Positions 43,274-52,179 of a stretch of 58,413 bases of DNA are shown here, one piece after another; positions within the stretch are counted from its first letter, which is position 1, and every line of letters begins with the position of its first letter. The stretch covers positions 1-58,413 of the forward strand of contig JAMOWA010000014.1 in the NCBI GenBank assembly GCA_027061805.1, written 5' to 3'. The position numbers and the translations under genes are program-made. Origin of the DNA: Thermoanaerobaculia bacterium. Lineage in GTDB: Bacteria > Acidobacteriota > Thermoanaerobaculia > Thermoanaerobaculales > Sulfomarinibacteraceae. The notes under the pieces were generated by a model. The model was given only the letters and a program-made list of their open reading frames with translations, was not told the origin of the DNA and did no database searches.

Positions 43274-44635
43274 GTGAGCCGTACCCCCTTCGACCTCCTG
43301 GACAGCCTCCAGTCGGGGGCCTCCGCGGCGCGGGAGCTGCTCCTCGGGTCCGGGGTGGCCCGCTGGGAGGTCTTCGCGAAGGCCTCGCTCACCACCACCT
43401 CCCTGGATCTCCGGGGCCGGCGCTCCGAGCTCTCCGCGGAGGAGATCGGCGTGGCCGTCCGGACCTGGGACGGCCGGCGGGCCGGCTTCGGTGCCGCGTC
43501 GGGCATGGAACCGGCCGCCGCCCGCCGGGCCGTGGACGGGTGCCTGGCGGCCCGGTGCGACGCCCCGAGGGACCCCCTGCCACCGCGCCGGCTCCTGGGC
43601 ACCGCCGACCCTCCCCAGGGCGCGGAGGCACCGCCCCGCGGCTGGGCGGCCCACGTGGCCGGGGAGGTGGCCGCTGCCATCCACCGGCGGTCGGAGGGCC
43701 GGCTGCGGCCCTGCCGGCTGGCCGTCCACCACGGCACCTGGGGGTGGCTCCTGCTCACCGCCGAGGGCTTCGTGGCGGGCCACCAGGCCTGCAGCTCCTT
43801 CCTCGAGGTCGAGGTCACCGGGGAGCCCGGGATCCACGGCACGTGGCGGAGCTGGCAGTGGATCCCCTCGCCGGGGGAGTTCTCCGCCGAACGCGCCGCC
43901 GCGGCCGCCGTGGACCGTGCGCTGCTGGCCGGGCGACCCGCTCCGGTCCGGAGCGGGCTGGCGGACCTCCTGCTCCACGGGGAGGTGACCGCCCACCTCC
44001 TGGCCGCCCTGGAGCCCCTCCTGCTGGCCTCGCCCGGGGACGACGACCCCGTGGACCGGCTGGTGGATCGCTCCGGCCAGCTGGCCTCGCCGGTGCTCAC
44101 CCTGGTGGACGACCGGTGCGGCACCTCCGGCCCGCTCCCGGCACCCTGCGACGGCGAGGGGCTGCCGGCCCGGCCCATCACCCTGCTGGACCACGGCGTT
44201 CCCCGGCATCGGGTGGCCTGCTACCGGGACGCCGTGGGCGCCGGCCTGAACCCCAACGGGGGCGCCCTCCGTCTCTCCTTCAGGGACCTTCCCGCCAGCG
44301 GTCTGGCCAACCTCTCGGTCGACACCTCGCTGGGGGTTCCCCCCTCCCGTTTGCTCGCCAGGGCCGGAAAGGCGTACTATCTGCTCCGCCTCGTGACGCC
44401 CGTGGAGGTCGACACGGGACGTGACGAGATCCGCCTGCTGGCCTCCGGGCTCTCCATGGACGGGGGCCGCCCCGGGGGCTGGCATCCGGTGGTGGAGGTC
44501 CGGGGGAGCCTCAGCCGGCTCCTCCGGGGCGTCGAGGCCGTGGGGACCGACCTGCACTGGTACCAGACGGCGGCGGGGTTCGTGGGAGCCCCCTCCCTGC
44601 TGGTCCTCCGGCAGCCGGTGACGGAAGGAGGCTGA
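43274..44635 (+). CDS. pmbA: PmbA/TldE-family protease subunit
   Basis: The protein has 453 residues, the non-zinc partner of TldD. Typical blocks are TSLDLRGRRSELSAEEIGVA near residue 40, SGQLASPVLTLVDDRC, GEGLPARPITLLDHGVPRHR and ASGLANLSV. There is no HExxxH, as expected. GTG 43274 follows GGAGG. It ends 4 nt before the YchF start, so tldD-pmbA-ychF form one operon. Confidence 0.85.
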   Translation: MSRTPFDLLDSLQSGASAARELLLGSGVARWEVFAKASLTTTSLDLRGRRSELSAEEIGVAVRTWDGRRAGFGAASGMEPAAARRAVDGCLAARCDAPRDPLPPRRLLGTADPPQGAEAPPRGWAAHVAGEVAAAIHRRSEGRLRPCRLAVHHGTWGWLLLTAEGFVAGHQACSSFLEVEVTGEPGIHGTWRSWQWIPSPGEFSAERAAAAAVDRALLAGRPAPVRSGLADLLLHGEVTAHLLAALEPLLLASPGDDDPVDRLVDRSGQLASPVLTLVDDRCGTSGPLPAPCDGEGLPARPITLLDHGVPRHRVACYRDAVGAGLNPNGGALRLSFRDLPASGLANLSVDTSLGVPPSRLLARAGKAYYLLRLVTPVEVDTGRDEIRLLASGLSMDGGRPGGWHPVVEVRGSLSRLLRGVEAVGTDLHWYQTAAGFVGAPSLLVLRQPVTEGG

Positions 44636-44639
44636 GACC

Positions 44640-45716
44640 ATGGAAGTCGGGATCCTGGGCCGCTCCATGAGCGGCAAGACCACACTGTTCAACCTGCTCA
44701 CCGGCAGCGAGGAGGTCACCGGCGCCGGTGGCCGCGGCCGCTCCCACATGGGCATGGCCCGCGTGCCCGACGAACGGCTGGAGAAGCTCGCCGCGCTCTA
44801 CTCCCCGAAGAAGACCACGCCCGCCACCGTCCGCTACGTGGACGTGCCGGCGCTGCCGGACGAGCACGGCCGCGAGGGCACCATGAACCTGGCGGAGCTC
44901 CGGACCATGGACGCCCTGATGGTGGTGCTGCGGGACTTCTCGAGCTCCGGCGTACCCCACCCCGACGGGTCGGTGGATCCCGTGCGGGACCTCGCGCACA
45001 TCGAGGAGGAGTTCCTGCTGCAGGACCAGATGGTGGTGGAGAAGCGGCTCGAGCGCCTGGCGAAGGACCTGGCCAGGCGCAGGGACCCGGGCCTTGCCGC
45101 CGAGCAGCAGGTGCTCCGGAAGTGCCTGGAGGCGCTCGAGGCCGGCACGCCCCTGCGCGCCGCCGGCCTCGACGGGTCCGAGGTCCGGCGGCTCCGTGGC
45201 TTCACCTTCCTCTCGCTGAAGCCCATGCTCGTGGTGGTGAACGTGGACGAGGACCGGGTGGGCGAGGACCCCTTCGGCGAGGACCGCTGGGGGGAGTGGG
45301 TGGGCCGGCCGGGCCTGGGCTTCACCGCGGTCTCCGCCACCCTGGAGGGCGAGCTCGCCCGGATGGACGGACCCGACGCCGAGGAGCTCATGGCGGACCT
45401 CGGCATCACGGACCGGGCCCTGGACCGGGTGATCCGCGAGTCCTACCGGCTGCTGGGGCTCATCTCGTTCTTCACCGTGGGCGAGGACGAGTGCCGGGCG
45501 TGGTCCATCCGGCAGGGGACTCCCGCCGTGGAGGCCGCGGGCGTGATCCACTCGGACATCCAGCGCGGGTTCATCCGCGCCGAGGTGGTCCGGTGGGACG
45601 AGCTGCTCGAGGCCGGCTCCATGGCCGCCTGCCGCCAGAAGGGAACCCTCCGCCTGGAGGGCAAGGCCTACGCCGTCCAGGACGGCGACGTGGTCCACTT
45701 CCGGTTCAACATCTGA
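44640..45716 (+). CDS. ychF: YchF-type Obg-like ATPase
   Basis: The protein has 358 residues. The P-loop is GRSMSGKTT (7-15). The guanine-specificity motif is changed to NVDED (YchF has NxxE), consistent with ATP preference. The C-terminal TGS-like domain has LISFFTVGEDECRAWSIRQG, GVIHSDIQRGFIRAEVVRWD and YAVQDGDVVHFRFNI, close to the YchF end. The N-terminal half diverges from typical YchF, with DVPALPDEHG in place of DIAGLVxGA, so it may be an outlying branch. YchF acts at the ribosome and in stress. GGAGG precedes the ATG. Confidence 0.85.
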   Translation: MEVGILGRSMSGKTTLFNLLTGSEEVTGAGGRGRSHMGMARVPDERLEKLAALYSPKKTTPATVRYVDVPALPDEHGREGTMNLAELRTMDALMVVLRDFSSSGVPHPDGSVDPVRDLAHIEEEFLLQDQMVVEKRLERLAKDLARRRDPGLAAEQQVLRKCLEALEAGTPLRAAGLDGSEVRRLRGFTFLSLKPMLVVVNVDEDRVGEDPFGEDRWGEWVGRPGLGFTAVSATLEGELARMDGPDAEELMADLGITDRALDRVIRESYRLLGLISFFTVGEDECRAWSIRQGTPAVEAAGVIHSDIQRGFIRAEVVRWDELLEAGSMAACRQKGTLRLEGKAYAVQDGDVVHFRFNI

Positions 45717-45799
45717 CCCCGGGCCCGGGACCCGGCCGGCGGGGATCGCACGCCACGGCACCCCCGGAAGGGGGCCGGCCCGGACTGTTCAGGAGGGTT

Positions 45800-45955
45800 C
45801 GCAGCGAGCGGCGCGAGGCGCCGTCGCCGGTGGCGTTCTCGCACGGCGAGGGAGCGAAGGCGTGCCTGCGGCACGTGGAGCAACCGGGTCGAGAAAACCC
45901 CGCCAGGAATGGTGGATCGCGCCGCACAGCCGAAACATCGTGAACGATCCGGGCT
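45800..45955 (+). repeat. structured palindromic element P, copy C
   Basis: GGCGCCGTCGCCGGTGGCGT and the right part AATGGTGGATCGCGCCGCAC match copy D. The loop holds an inner hairpin GCGTGCC-TGC-GGCACGT framed by GAGCGAAG and GGAGCAA, equivalent to the inner hairpin of copies A and B. It sits between convergent genes. Confidence 0.75.
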
Positions 45956-46979
45956 AGTGCTCGTCCTCCTTCGTGGTCCCCGCGGGCGTCGGCACCGGCG
46001 ATACCTTCGGGGGATGCTTCAGGGGCGGCGGCATGCTGGCGGCCGAGGAGCCCGGGGGGCTCGCAGTGGGGATCGGCGGTACCCGGGGCACACGGCGCAT
46101 GGGGGGCCGCGGCGTGGGTCGCGCCGACCCGGAGACTCCCGTGGCGGCCGGCTTCACGGGAGCGGGCGTGGCCCGGACCCCCGGCTGCACCGTCGTGTGG
46201 GAACCCGCCGTGGGCCGCGCCCCACCCCGGGGGGCGGCGGGGGCAGCGGCGTTCTTCTCGGCGGACACCGCGGACTCCGCCTGGAGCTTCCCGGGCTTCA
46301 GCAGCTCCATGGGAAGCGTGGTCTTGAAGCCCTCCGCCTCGCTCGTCCGGAGGAAGGCGCCCAGCTGGAGGCGAGACTGGAGCACGGCAGGGTTCACCTT
46401 CGGGTCGGCGAGGGCCGGTGCGTACTTGAAGGCCTTGCGGTAGTGGTGGAGCGCATCGGAGGTGGACCCGCTCTGCTCCTCCGCGAGGCCCAGGTAGAAG
46501 TTGCACCACCCGTGCCCCTTGAAGATCTTCAGGCACTTCCGGTAGGCCTTCTTCGCCTTCTTCAGCTCGCCGAGGGAATGGTGGACCATCCCGGCGCGGA
46601 ACCAGGCCTCGTAGAGTGCAGGATCCAGATCAATTGCAGCCTGGAACACTCGGAGAGCATCCCGTGGAAAATTCCGGTCAAACAGCAGTGTTCCAAGGTC
46701 GATCATTTCCTCGGAGGTCGCCTCGCATCCTACAACCTTGTCCCAATATTCCAGAACAAGCCTGTCCTCGGGACTGGCAGGATTCATGAAGTGAAGGAAA
46801 ACCAGCTGATGATTCTCACCACCAACGATATATGGACACGGTGTCGGTGTGGGCGACGGTATTTCCGTTGAGCCATGGTCTCCCAGAGTGGCACCGTGAA
46901 TCTCTCGAAAAGATAGTGGAAAGAATACCAGTACCAGCCCTGCGATCACCAGGATCCCCGTGGAAGCTCTCACGTTCAC
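45954..46979 (-). CDS. TPR-repeat protein with signal peptide and proline-rich tail
   Basis: The protein has 341 residues. A signal peptide or N-terminal anchor (about 1-29) precedes a TPR region (about 90-190): IDLGTLLFDRNFPRDALRVF, AIDLDPALYEAWFRAGMVHH and CNFYLGLAEEQSGSTSDALH. The C-terminal third (about 225-341) is low-complexity Ala/Pro/Thr and disordered. It probably acts in the periplasm as an assembly factor; no specific role can be named. The start is GTG 46979, overlapping the upstream stop (GTGA). Confidence 0.78.
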   Translation of the reverse strand: MNVRASTGILVIAGLVLVFFPLSFREIHGATLGDHGSTEIPSPTPTPCPYIVGGENHQLVFLHFMNPASPEDRLVLEYWDKVVGCEATSEEMIDLGTLLFDRNFPRDALRVFQAAIDLDPALYEAWFRAGMVHHSLGELKKAKKAYRKCLKIFKGHGWCNFYLGLAEEQSGSTSDALHHYRKAFKYAPALADPKVNPAVLQSRLQLGAFLRTSEAEGFKTTLPMELLKPGKLQAESAVSAEKNAAAPAAPRGGARPTAGSHTTVQPGVRATPAPVKPAATGVSGSARPTPRPPMRRVPRVPPIPTASPPGSSAASMPPPLKHPPKVSPVPTPAGTTKEDEH

Positions 46980-47518
46980 CTCGTCTCCCCTTTCCTCGCC
47001 CGGGCGGCAAGCCGCACCTTGTCACCGCTGACCACCACGTCCAGCTCCACGGGCCGCCCGAGCTGCTGCTCCACCCGCTCACGCTGCCGCTCCACACGCC
47101 GCTCGAACGCCTCGCGGCCCACCGTCACATCCCTCCCGAGGCGTCGCATCTCGGCCACGTACCGATCGTAGAGGGAGGCGCCGGTACCACCCCCTTGTAC
47201 GGAACGGCCCCGCGGGGCGTCGCCCCTCCGGGCACCCGGTCGCCGCCAGACCCCGCTGCGCCGCCCCTCCTCGCGCTCCCTGAGCTGCCGTTCCCAGAGC
47301 TGGTTGTAGGTGGCGAAGCGGTGCTGGAGCTGCTGGAGACGGAACTGGGCGGCACTGCCCTGGATGCCACGCTCGAAGAGCCGGCGGATGCGCCGGGAGA
47401 GCTCCAGGCGTTCGTTCTGGGGAGGGAGACGGCGGTCCCTGGAGAAGAACCGCTCCCACTCCAGGATCAGGACCTGGAGCTCCTTCTCGAGCTGGATCAC
47501 CACCGCCTCGCTGTCCAT
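46976..47518 (-). CDS. charged coiled-coil protein, unknown (possibly MXAN_5187 C-terminal-like)
   Basis: This protein of 180 residues is highly charged with long predicted helices (VIQLEKELQVLILEWERFFS, LQQLQHRFATYNQLWERQLR). A C-terminal segment ERRVERQRERVEQQLGRPVE then ends in short strands (LDVVVSGDKVRLAARA). It recalls the C-terminal domain of a myxobacterial protein family, but I am not sure. GGAGGG precedes the ATG. It is coupled to the TPR gene by a GTGA overlap. Confidence 0.6.
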   Translation of the reverse strand: MDSEAVVIQLEKELQVLILEWERFFSRDRRLPPQNERLELSRRIRRLFERGIQGSAAQFRLQQLQHRFATYNQLWERQLREREEGRRSGVWRRPGARRGDAPRGRSVQGGGTGASLYDRYVAEMRRLGRDVTVGREAFERRVERQRERVEQQLGRPVELDVVVSGDKVRLAARARKGETR

Positions 47519-47613
47519 CGGCCTCCCTCCACCCGGGCGCCGCACCGGGCAACCCCGGCCATCGCGCCGTGACCCGGCCGCCCTCGCGACCTCACGTGGC
47601 GGTTCTTCCGGGC

Positions 47614-47619
47614 TAGAAT
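47614..47619 (+). promoter_or_regulatory. -10 element for leaderless selA
   Basis: TAGAAT preceded by GGC ends 6 nt before ATG 47626. There is no ribosome-binding site. Confidence 0.5.
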
Positions 47620-47625
47620 GGCGCC

Positions 47626-49023
47626 ATGACGTCGCCATTGTACCGTCGGCTCCCCGCCATGCACCAGCTCCTGGAGGCGCCCTGGCTCCGGGAGGCCGCG
47701 GCACGGCACGGGCGCCGTGCCACCACGGCCGCCTGCCAGGAGGCCCTGACGGCCCTCCGCGCCCGGATCGCCTCCGGGGAGCTCCGTTCCGCCTCCGAGG
47801 TGGACGCCGCGTGCGCGGAGCTGCCCCGGGCGATCGCCGCGGAGCTCGACGCGCCCCACCGGCACCCCTACACGGGTGTCCTCAACGCCACGGGCGTGCT
47901 CCTCCACACGAACCTGGGCCGTGCGCCCCTCCCGTGGCCGCCCCCCGGGGAGCTCGAGGGCTACCTGGCGCTGGAGTACGAGCTGGTGGAGGGCCACAGG
48001 GGGCAGCGGCTGGACCCGATCCGGAGGCGCCTGGCCGAGGCCTTCGGCGCCGAGGCCGGCGTGATGGTCAACAACAACGCGTCCGCGGTGCTGCTGTTGC
48101 TCGCCGCCCATGCCGCCGGCCGCGAGGTGATCGTCTCCCGCGGGCAGCTCATCGAGATCGGCGGCTCCTTCCGGCTCCCCGACGTGATGGCCGCCTCCGG
48201 GGCCCGCATGGTGGAGGTGGGCTGCACCAACCGGACCCACCTGCGGGACTACGAGGCCGCGCTCGGGGAGGGGACCGCCGCCATCCTGGTGGCCCACCGC
48301 TCCAACTTCCGGATCGAGGGTTTCACCACCGAGCCGTCCCTGGAGGAGCTGGCCGCGCTCGCCCACGCCCATGACCTGCCCCTCTTCATGGACCAGGGCT
48401 CCGGCGCCATCCACGACCTCGGCCGCTGGGGCCTGCCCCACGAGCCCACCGTGCAGGAGATCCTCGCCGCCGGCGCCGACGTGGTGTGCTTCTCCGGCGA
48501 CAAGCTGCTGGGTGGCCCCCAGGCGGGGATCCTGGTGGGGGCGAGGCGCTGGGTGGAGCCCCTGGCCCGCCACCCCATGTTCCGGGCGCTCCGGCCCGAC
48601 AAGACGGCCCTGGTCTGGATGGAACGGGTGCTGGCGGACCACTGGGAGGGCCGCCTGGACGAGGTCCCCCTCTACCGGATGCTGTCCCTCTCCGTGGACG
48701 AGCTGAGACGCCGGGCCCGCCGCCTGGTCCGCAGGCTCCGCGCCGCCGGGCTCGACGCCCGTGCGGAGGCCACCACGGCGGCCCTGGGCGGGGGAACCAC
48801 GCCGGGTGCCGGGATCCCCTCCTTCGGTGTGGTCCTCCCCGGCGGGGAGCGGCTGGCCGCGGCCCTCCGGGCGGTGCGACCCCCCGTGGTGGCGCGGGTC
48901 GAGGAGCGGGGGGTGGTGCTGGACCTGCGCACCGTGCCGCCCGGCTCGGACCGGACCCTGGAGACCGCGGTCCTCGCCGCTCAGGGAAGCATGAACCAGG
49001 ACCAGAGCCAGGACGGCGCGTAG
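47626..49023 (+). CDS. selA: L-seryl-tRNA(Sec) selenium transferase
   Basis: The protein has 465 residues, normal for SelA, which converts seryl-tRNA(Sec) to selenocysteinyl-tRNA(Sec) with selenophosphate. The PLP lysine is K293 in FSGDKLLGG (E. coli K295). NATGVLLHTNLGRAPL and FMDQGSGAIHDLGRWGL are diagnostic. The organism should therefore make selenoproteins, although selB, selC and selD are not in the window and no in-frame TGA gene was recognised. Its last 43 bp overlap the convergent prepilin-peptidase gene. Confidence 0.95.
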   Translation: MTSPLYRRLPAMHQLLEAPWLREAAARHGRRATTAACQEALTALRARIASGELRSASEVDAACAELPRAIAAELDAPHRHPYTGVLNATGVLLHTNLGRAPLPWPPPGELEGYLALEYELVEGHRGQRLDPIRRRLAEAFGAEAGVMVNNNASAVLLLLAAHAAGREVIVSRGQLIEIGGSFRLPDVMAASGARMVEVGCTNRTHLRDYEAALGEGTAAILVAHRSNFRIEGFTTEPSLEELAALAHAHDLPLFMDQGSGAIHDLGRWGLPHEPTVQEILAAGADVVCFSGDKLLGGPQAGILVGARRWVEPLARHPMFRALRPDKTALVWMERVLADHWEGRLDEVPLYRMLSLSVDELRRRARRLVRRLRAAGLDARAEATTAALGGGTTPGAGIPSFGVVLPGGERLAAALRAVRPPVVARVEERGVVLDLRTVPPGSDRTLETAVLAAQGSMNQDQSQDGA

Positions 49024-49757
49024 AGCCAGACCAGGACCCCCATGCCAAGGAAGGTCCCGAAGGGCAGCGCCGTCCGGGCGTTCCCACGGCCCGCGGCCAC
49101 CAGGCCCAGGCCCACCAGCGCGCCGGCCACGGCCCCCAGGATGAGCACCATCAGCATCCCCTGGACGCCCACCACCGCGCCGATGGCCCCCAGGTACTTC
49201 ACGTCCCCCCAGCCCATGCCCTCGATGCCGCGGAGCTTCTTGTAGACCACGATGATGAGGGCCGGGATCGCCGCCCCCACCACCGCCCCGAGAATGGACT
49301 CCACCGGCGTGGCGAGGCCCCCGGCGAAGGAGAAGGCCAGCCCGGCGGCGAGGGAGGGCAGGGTCATGACATCCGGCAGGAGCTGGTGCTCCAGGTCGAT
49401 GAGCGCCAGCGCCACGGTGATCCAGCCGAAGAGCGCCGCCTCGAGACCCGCCACCCCCACGCCCCACCGGAGCACCGTGAGCACCCCCACCAGCCCCCCT
49501 GCCAGCTCCACCAGCGGGTAGCGGACGGGAATGGGCTCGCCGCAGTCCCGGCACCGGGCCCGGAGCAGGATCCAGGAGAGGATGGGGACGTTGTCGTACC
49601 ACCGGATGGGCGTGCCGCAGCGGGGGCAGCGGGAGCCGGGCTTCACGATGGACTCCCGCCGGGGGACCCGGTGGATGAGCACGTTGAGGAAGCTCCCCAC
49701 CACCGCCCCGAGGGCGAAGGCCACGGCGATCAGGAACGACTGCGGGACACCAGCCAC
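48981..49757 (-). CDS. pilD: type IV prepilin peptidase / methyltransferase
   Basis: This inner-membrane enzyme of 258 residues cleaves and N-methylates type IV pilins or pseudopilins. The N-terminal methylase part has the four-cysteine motif RCPRCG...RCRDCG. The two catalytic aspartates lie in ALIDLEHQLLPD and GWGDVKYLGA. Seven to eight membrane helices are evident. The start is GTG 49757, inside the end of the upstream glycosyltransferase (28-bp overlap). No pilus genes are in the window; the gene rides on the glycan operon. Confidence 0.93.
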   Translation of the reverse strand: MAGVPQSFLIAVAFALGAVVGSFLNVLIHRVPRRESIVKPGSRCPRCGTPIRWYDNVPILSWILLRARCRDCGEPIPVRYPLVELAGGLVGVLTVLRWGVGVAGLEAALFGWITVALALIDLEHQLLPDVMTLPSLAAGLAFSFAGGLATPVESILGAVVGAAIPALIIVVYKKLRGIEGMGWGDVKYLGAIGAVVGVQGMLMVLILGAVAGALVGLGLVAAGRGNARTALPFGTFLGMGVLVWLYAPSWLWSWFMLP

Positions 49758-50881
49758 CGGTAGAGCTCCTCCTGCCGCCGCACCATACCATCGATGTCGA
49801 ACTCGGCGAGGTCCCGCTCCGCCGAGGCCAGCCGCCCCCGGAGCCCCCCGTCCTCCAGCAGCCGCACCACCCGGTCGGCGAAGCCCTCCACGTCCCCAGG
49901 CGCCACCAGGAAGCCGTTGACGCCGTCCTCCAGCACCTCGGGGGTCCCGTCCACCGCGGAGGCCACCACGGGCACACCCGCGGCCACGGCCTCCACCACG
50001 GCCCGGGGCAGCCCCTCGTGCCGCGAGGTGAGCACGGCCACGTCGGTGGCGGCCAGCACGGCGGGAACGTCCTCCAGCCACCCGGGCAGGAGCAGGCGAT
50101 CCGCGATCCCCAGCCGGGCGGCGAGGGCCTCCACCTCCCCCCGGAGCGGGCCGTCCCCCGCCATGAGGAAACGCGCCGCCGGCACCCGCCGTCCCACCAC
50201 GCCCGCCATGCGCACGAAGTCCAGGGGCGCCTTCTGGGGCTTGAAGTTGCCCACCTGGGTCACCAGGAGCGCCTCCCGGGGCACCCCGAGCGCCTCCCGG
50301 AGCTCCGCCCCGCCGCCGGCCCCCCGGTAGCGTTCCAGGGCGATGCCCGAGCGGATCACCGTGCAGCGCTCCTCCCCGAAGAGGCCCAGCTCCACGCCCC
50401 GCCGGAGGTTGGCGCGGGAGACCGCGATGAAGTGGTGGGTCCAGCGGGAGGCCAGCCGCTCCAGGCCCAGGAAGAGGGCCCGAACGGGAGCCGGCTGCAA
50501 CGGCGTGAAGCCGAAACCGTGCACCGAGTGGACCACCACCGGCACCCCCTCGCGGCGGGCCGCCAGCCGGCCCAGGATGCCGGCCTTGGAGGAATGGGTG
50601 TGCACGATGTGGGGCCCTTCGGCCCGGATCACCCGCTGCAGGGCCCGCACCGCGCGGAGGTCCTCCCGGGGCCGGACGGGGCGGACCAGCTCCGGCACGG
50701 GGTGGAGGGCCACGCCCTCCAGCGCCTCCGCCTCGCCGTCCAGGAGGTCGCCGGGTCCCCAGGCCAGTGAGGGCGCGAAGGCCTCCCGGTCCAGGTGGCC
50801 CACCGTGTACAGGGTGTTCCGCTGGGCGCCCCCCAGCTCCAGCCGGGTGATCACGTGGAGCACCCGGATCGGGCCGCTCAT
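49730..50881 (-). CDS. glycosyltransferase family 4
   Basis: The protein has 383 residues and a GT-B fold. The N-terminus MSGPIRVLHVITRLELGGAQ is typical of GT4 enzymes, followed by HIVHTHSSKAGILGRLAARR. The donor domain has NFKPQKAPLDFVRMAGVVGR, RFLMAGDGPLRGEVEALAAR and SRHEGLPRAVVEAVAAGVPV (E-x7-E). It likely adds a sugar to an undecaprenyl-linked glycan built by this operon. The ATG overlaps the preceding stop (ATGA). Confidence 0.92.
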   Translation of the reverse strand: MSGPIRVLHVITRLELGGAQRNTLYTVGHLDREAFAPSLAWGPGDLLDGEAEALEGVALHPVPELVRPVRPREDLRAVRALQRVIRAEGPHIVHTHSSKAGILGRLAARREGVPVVVHSVHGFGFTPLQPAPVRALFLGLERLASRWTHHFIAVSRANLRRGVELGLFGEERCTVIRSGIALERYRGAGGGAELREALGVPREALLVTQVGNFKPQKAPLDFVRMAGVVGRRVPAARFLMAGDGPLRGEVEALAARLGIADRLLLPGWLEDVPAVLAATDVAVLTSRHEGLPRAVVEAVAAGVPVVASAVDGTPEVLEDGVNGFLVAPGDVEGFADRVVRLLEDGGLRGRLASAERDLAEFDIDGMVRRQEELYRWLVSRSRS

Positions 50882-52179
50882 GGCCCCGCGTCCCCGAACA
50901 CCCGCCGGGCGGCGCCGAGCCCGTCGAGGATGGCGTCCTCCATGGCCGAGTAGGTCCAGCGGGCCCAGCGCCCCGCCGTCACGACGCCCCGACCCGCGAG
51001 GTAGGGTTCGACGACGGCCAGGGCCCCGGCCCGGTGGTGGTCGAAGACCACGTAGGCCGGATCCAGCACGGCCAGCCGGCGCACCCGGACCCGGGCCGGC
51101 TCCAGGTACCCCGCCGCCGCCAGGGCCGCCTCCGCCGCCACGGCCGCCGCCTCCGGCTCGCCGCCCTCCGCGTCCAGGCTCAGCTCGATGGAGACCGTGT
51201 GGCAGCCCTCGGGGGCCACCCGCCCGTGGTTCGAGGGGAAGCCCACGCGGTAGAAGGGCAGCTCCGGATCGGGAAAGTACAGCCAGTGCTGGTCCGTGGG
51301 CGCGTCGCCCTGCACGCCCAGGGCCACGTTGAGCACCCGGACCCACCGCAGGGCGCGGCGGGCCGCCGCCACCTCCTCCGGGAGCCCGTCCACCACCAGG
51401 TCCAGCAGCCGCGGCAGGGGGATGGTGGCGACCAGCCGCTCCCAGTGGAAGCGCTCCCCGGAGGCCGTCTCCACCCAGTGCTCGCCCGTGTGGACGGCCA
51501 TCACCTCCGCCTCCAGCCGGAGGCCGCGCACCCGTCCCGCGACGGCGTCGGGCAGCAGGCGGATCCCGCCCTCCGCGGGGTAGCGGAAGGTGGCGTTGTA
51601 GCCCACGCGGCCGTGGTGCAGGCCCAGCGCCCCGTCCACCACGTCCTCCAGGGGGGGCTTCGGGACGTAGCGGCCCACCCAGTCCACGGAGAGCTCCTCG
51701 GGCTCCGCCCGGTAGAGCTTGGCGTTGTAGGGGAAGAAGAAGTGCCGTGCGAGGCCCTCCCCGAAGCGGTCGAGCACCCACTCCCGGAAGTCGGCCGGCT
51801 CTGCGTCGTCATGCCCGCACCAGGCCCGGACGAAGCCCAGCAGGCAGTCCCGCCGGACCTCGTCCGAGAGACCCCAGGTGTTGATCTGGACCGGGTAGGG
51901 GGTCACGTGGCCCCCGATCACCACCGCGGCCCGCCGCTCGTGCTCCACCAGGCCGTCCCAGACCCCCAGCCCGCGGAGCAGCTCCCGGGTCTCCTCCCGG
52001 GCCACGTGGAGCAGGTGGCCCGTCAGGTCGAAGGTGAACCCCCCCTCGCTGAAGGACCGGCAGGCCCCGCCCGCCTCCGCCTCGCGCTCCAGCACCACGG
52101 GCTCCCCGCCGGCCCGCTCCAGGGACCACGCGGCCGCGAGGCCCGCGAGCCCGCCGCCCAGGATCACGGTCCGGCTCAC
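50878..52179 (-). CDS. FAD-dependent amine-oxidase-like protein of a glycan cluster
   Basis: The protein has 433 residues. The N-terminal Rossmann motif GGGLAGLAAAWSLERAGG is followed by VVLEREAEAGGACRSFSEGG, the flavin-binding pattern of protoporphyrinogen-oxidase/UDP-galactopyranose-mutase-like enzymes. FFFPYNAKLYRAEPEELSVD is shared with FAD proteins of polysaccharide loci. The reaction is unknown; a sugar-nucleotide mutase or oxidase is a fair guess. GTG 52179 overlaps the WecA-like stop (GTGA). Confidence 0.82.
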   Translation of the reverse strand: MSRTVILGGGLAGLAAAWSLERAGGEPVVLEREAEAGGACRSFSEGGFTFDLTGHLLHVAREETRELLRGLGVWDGLVEHERRAAVVIGGHVTPYPVQINTWGLSDEVRRDCLLGFVRAWCGHDDAEPADFREWVLDRFGEGLARHFFFPYNAKLYRAEPEELSVDWVGRYVPKPPLEDVVDGALGLHHGRVGYNATFRYPAEGGIRLLPDAVAGRVRGLRLEAEVMAVHTGEHWVETASGERFHWERLVATIPLPRLLDLVVDGLPEEVAAARRALRWVRVLNVALGVQGDAPTDQHWLYFPDPELPFYRVGFPSNHGRVAPEGCHTVSIELSLDAEGGEPEAAAVAAEAALAAAGYLEPARVRVRRLAVLDPAYVVFDHHRAGALAVVEPYLAGRGVVTAGRWARWTYSAMEDAILDGLGAARRVFGDAGP

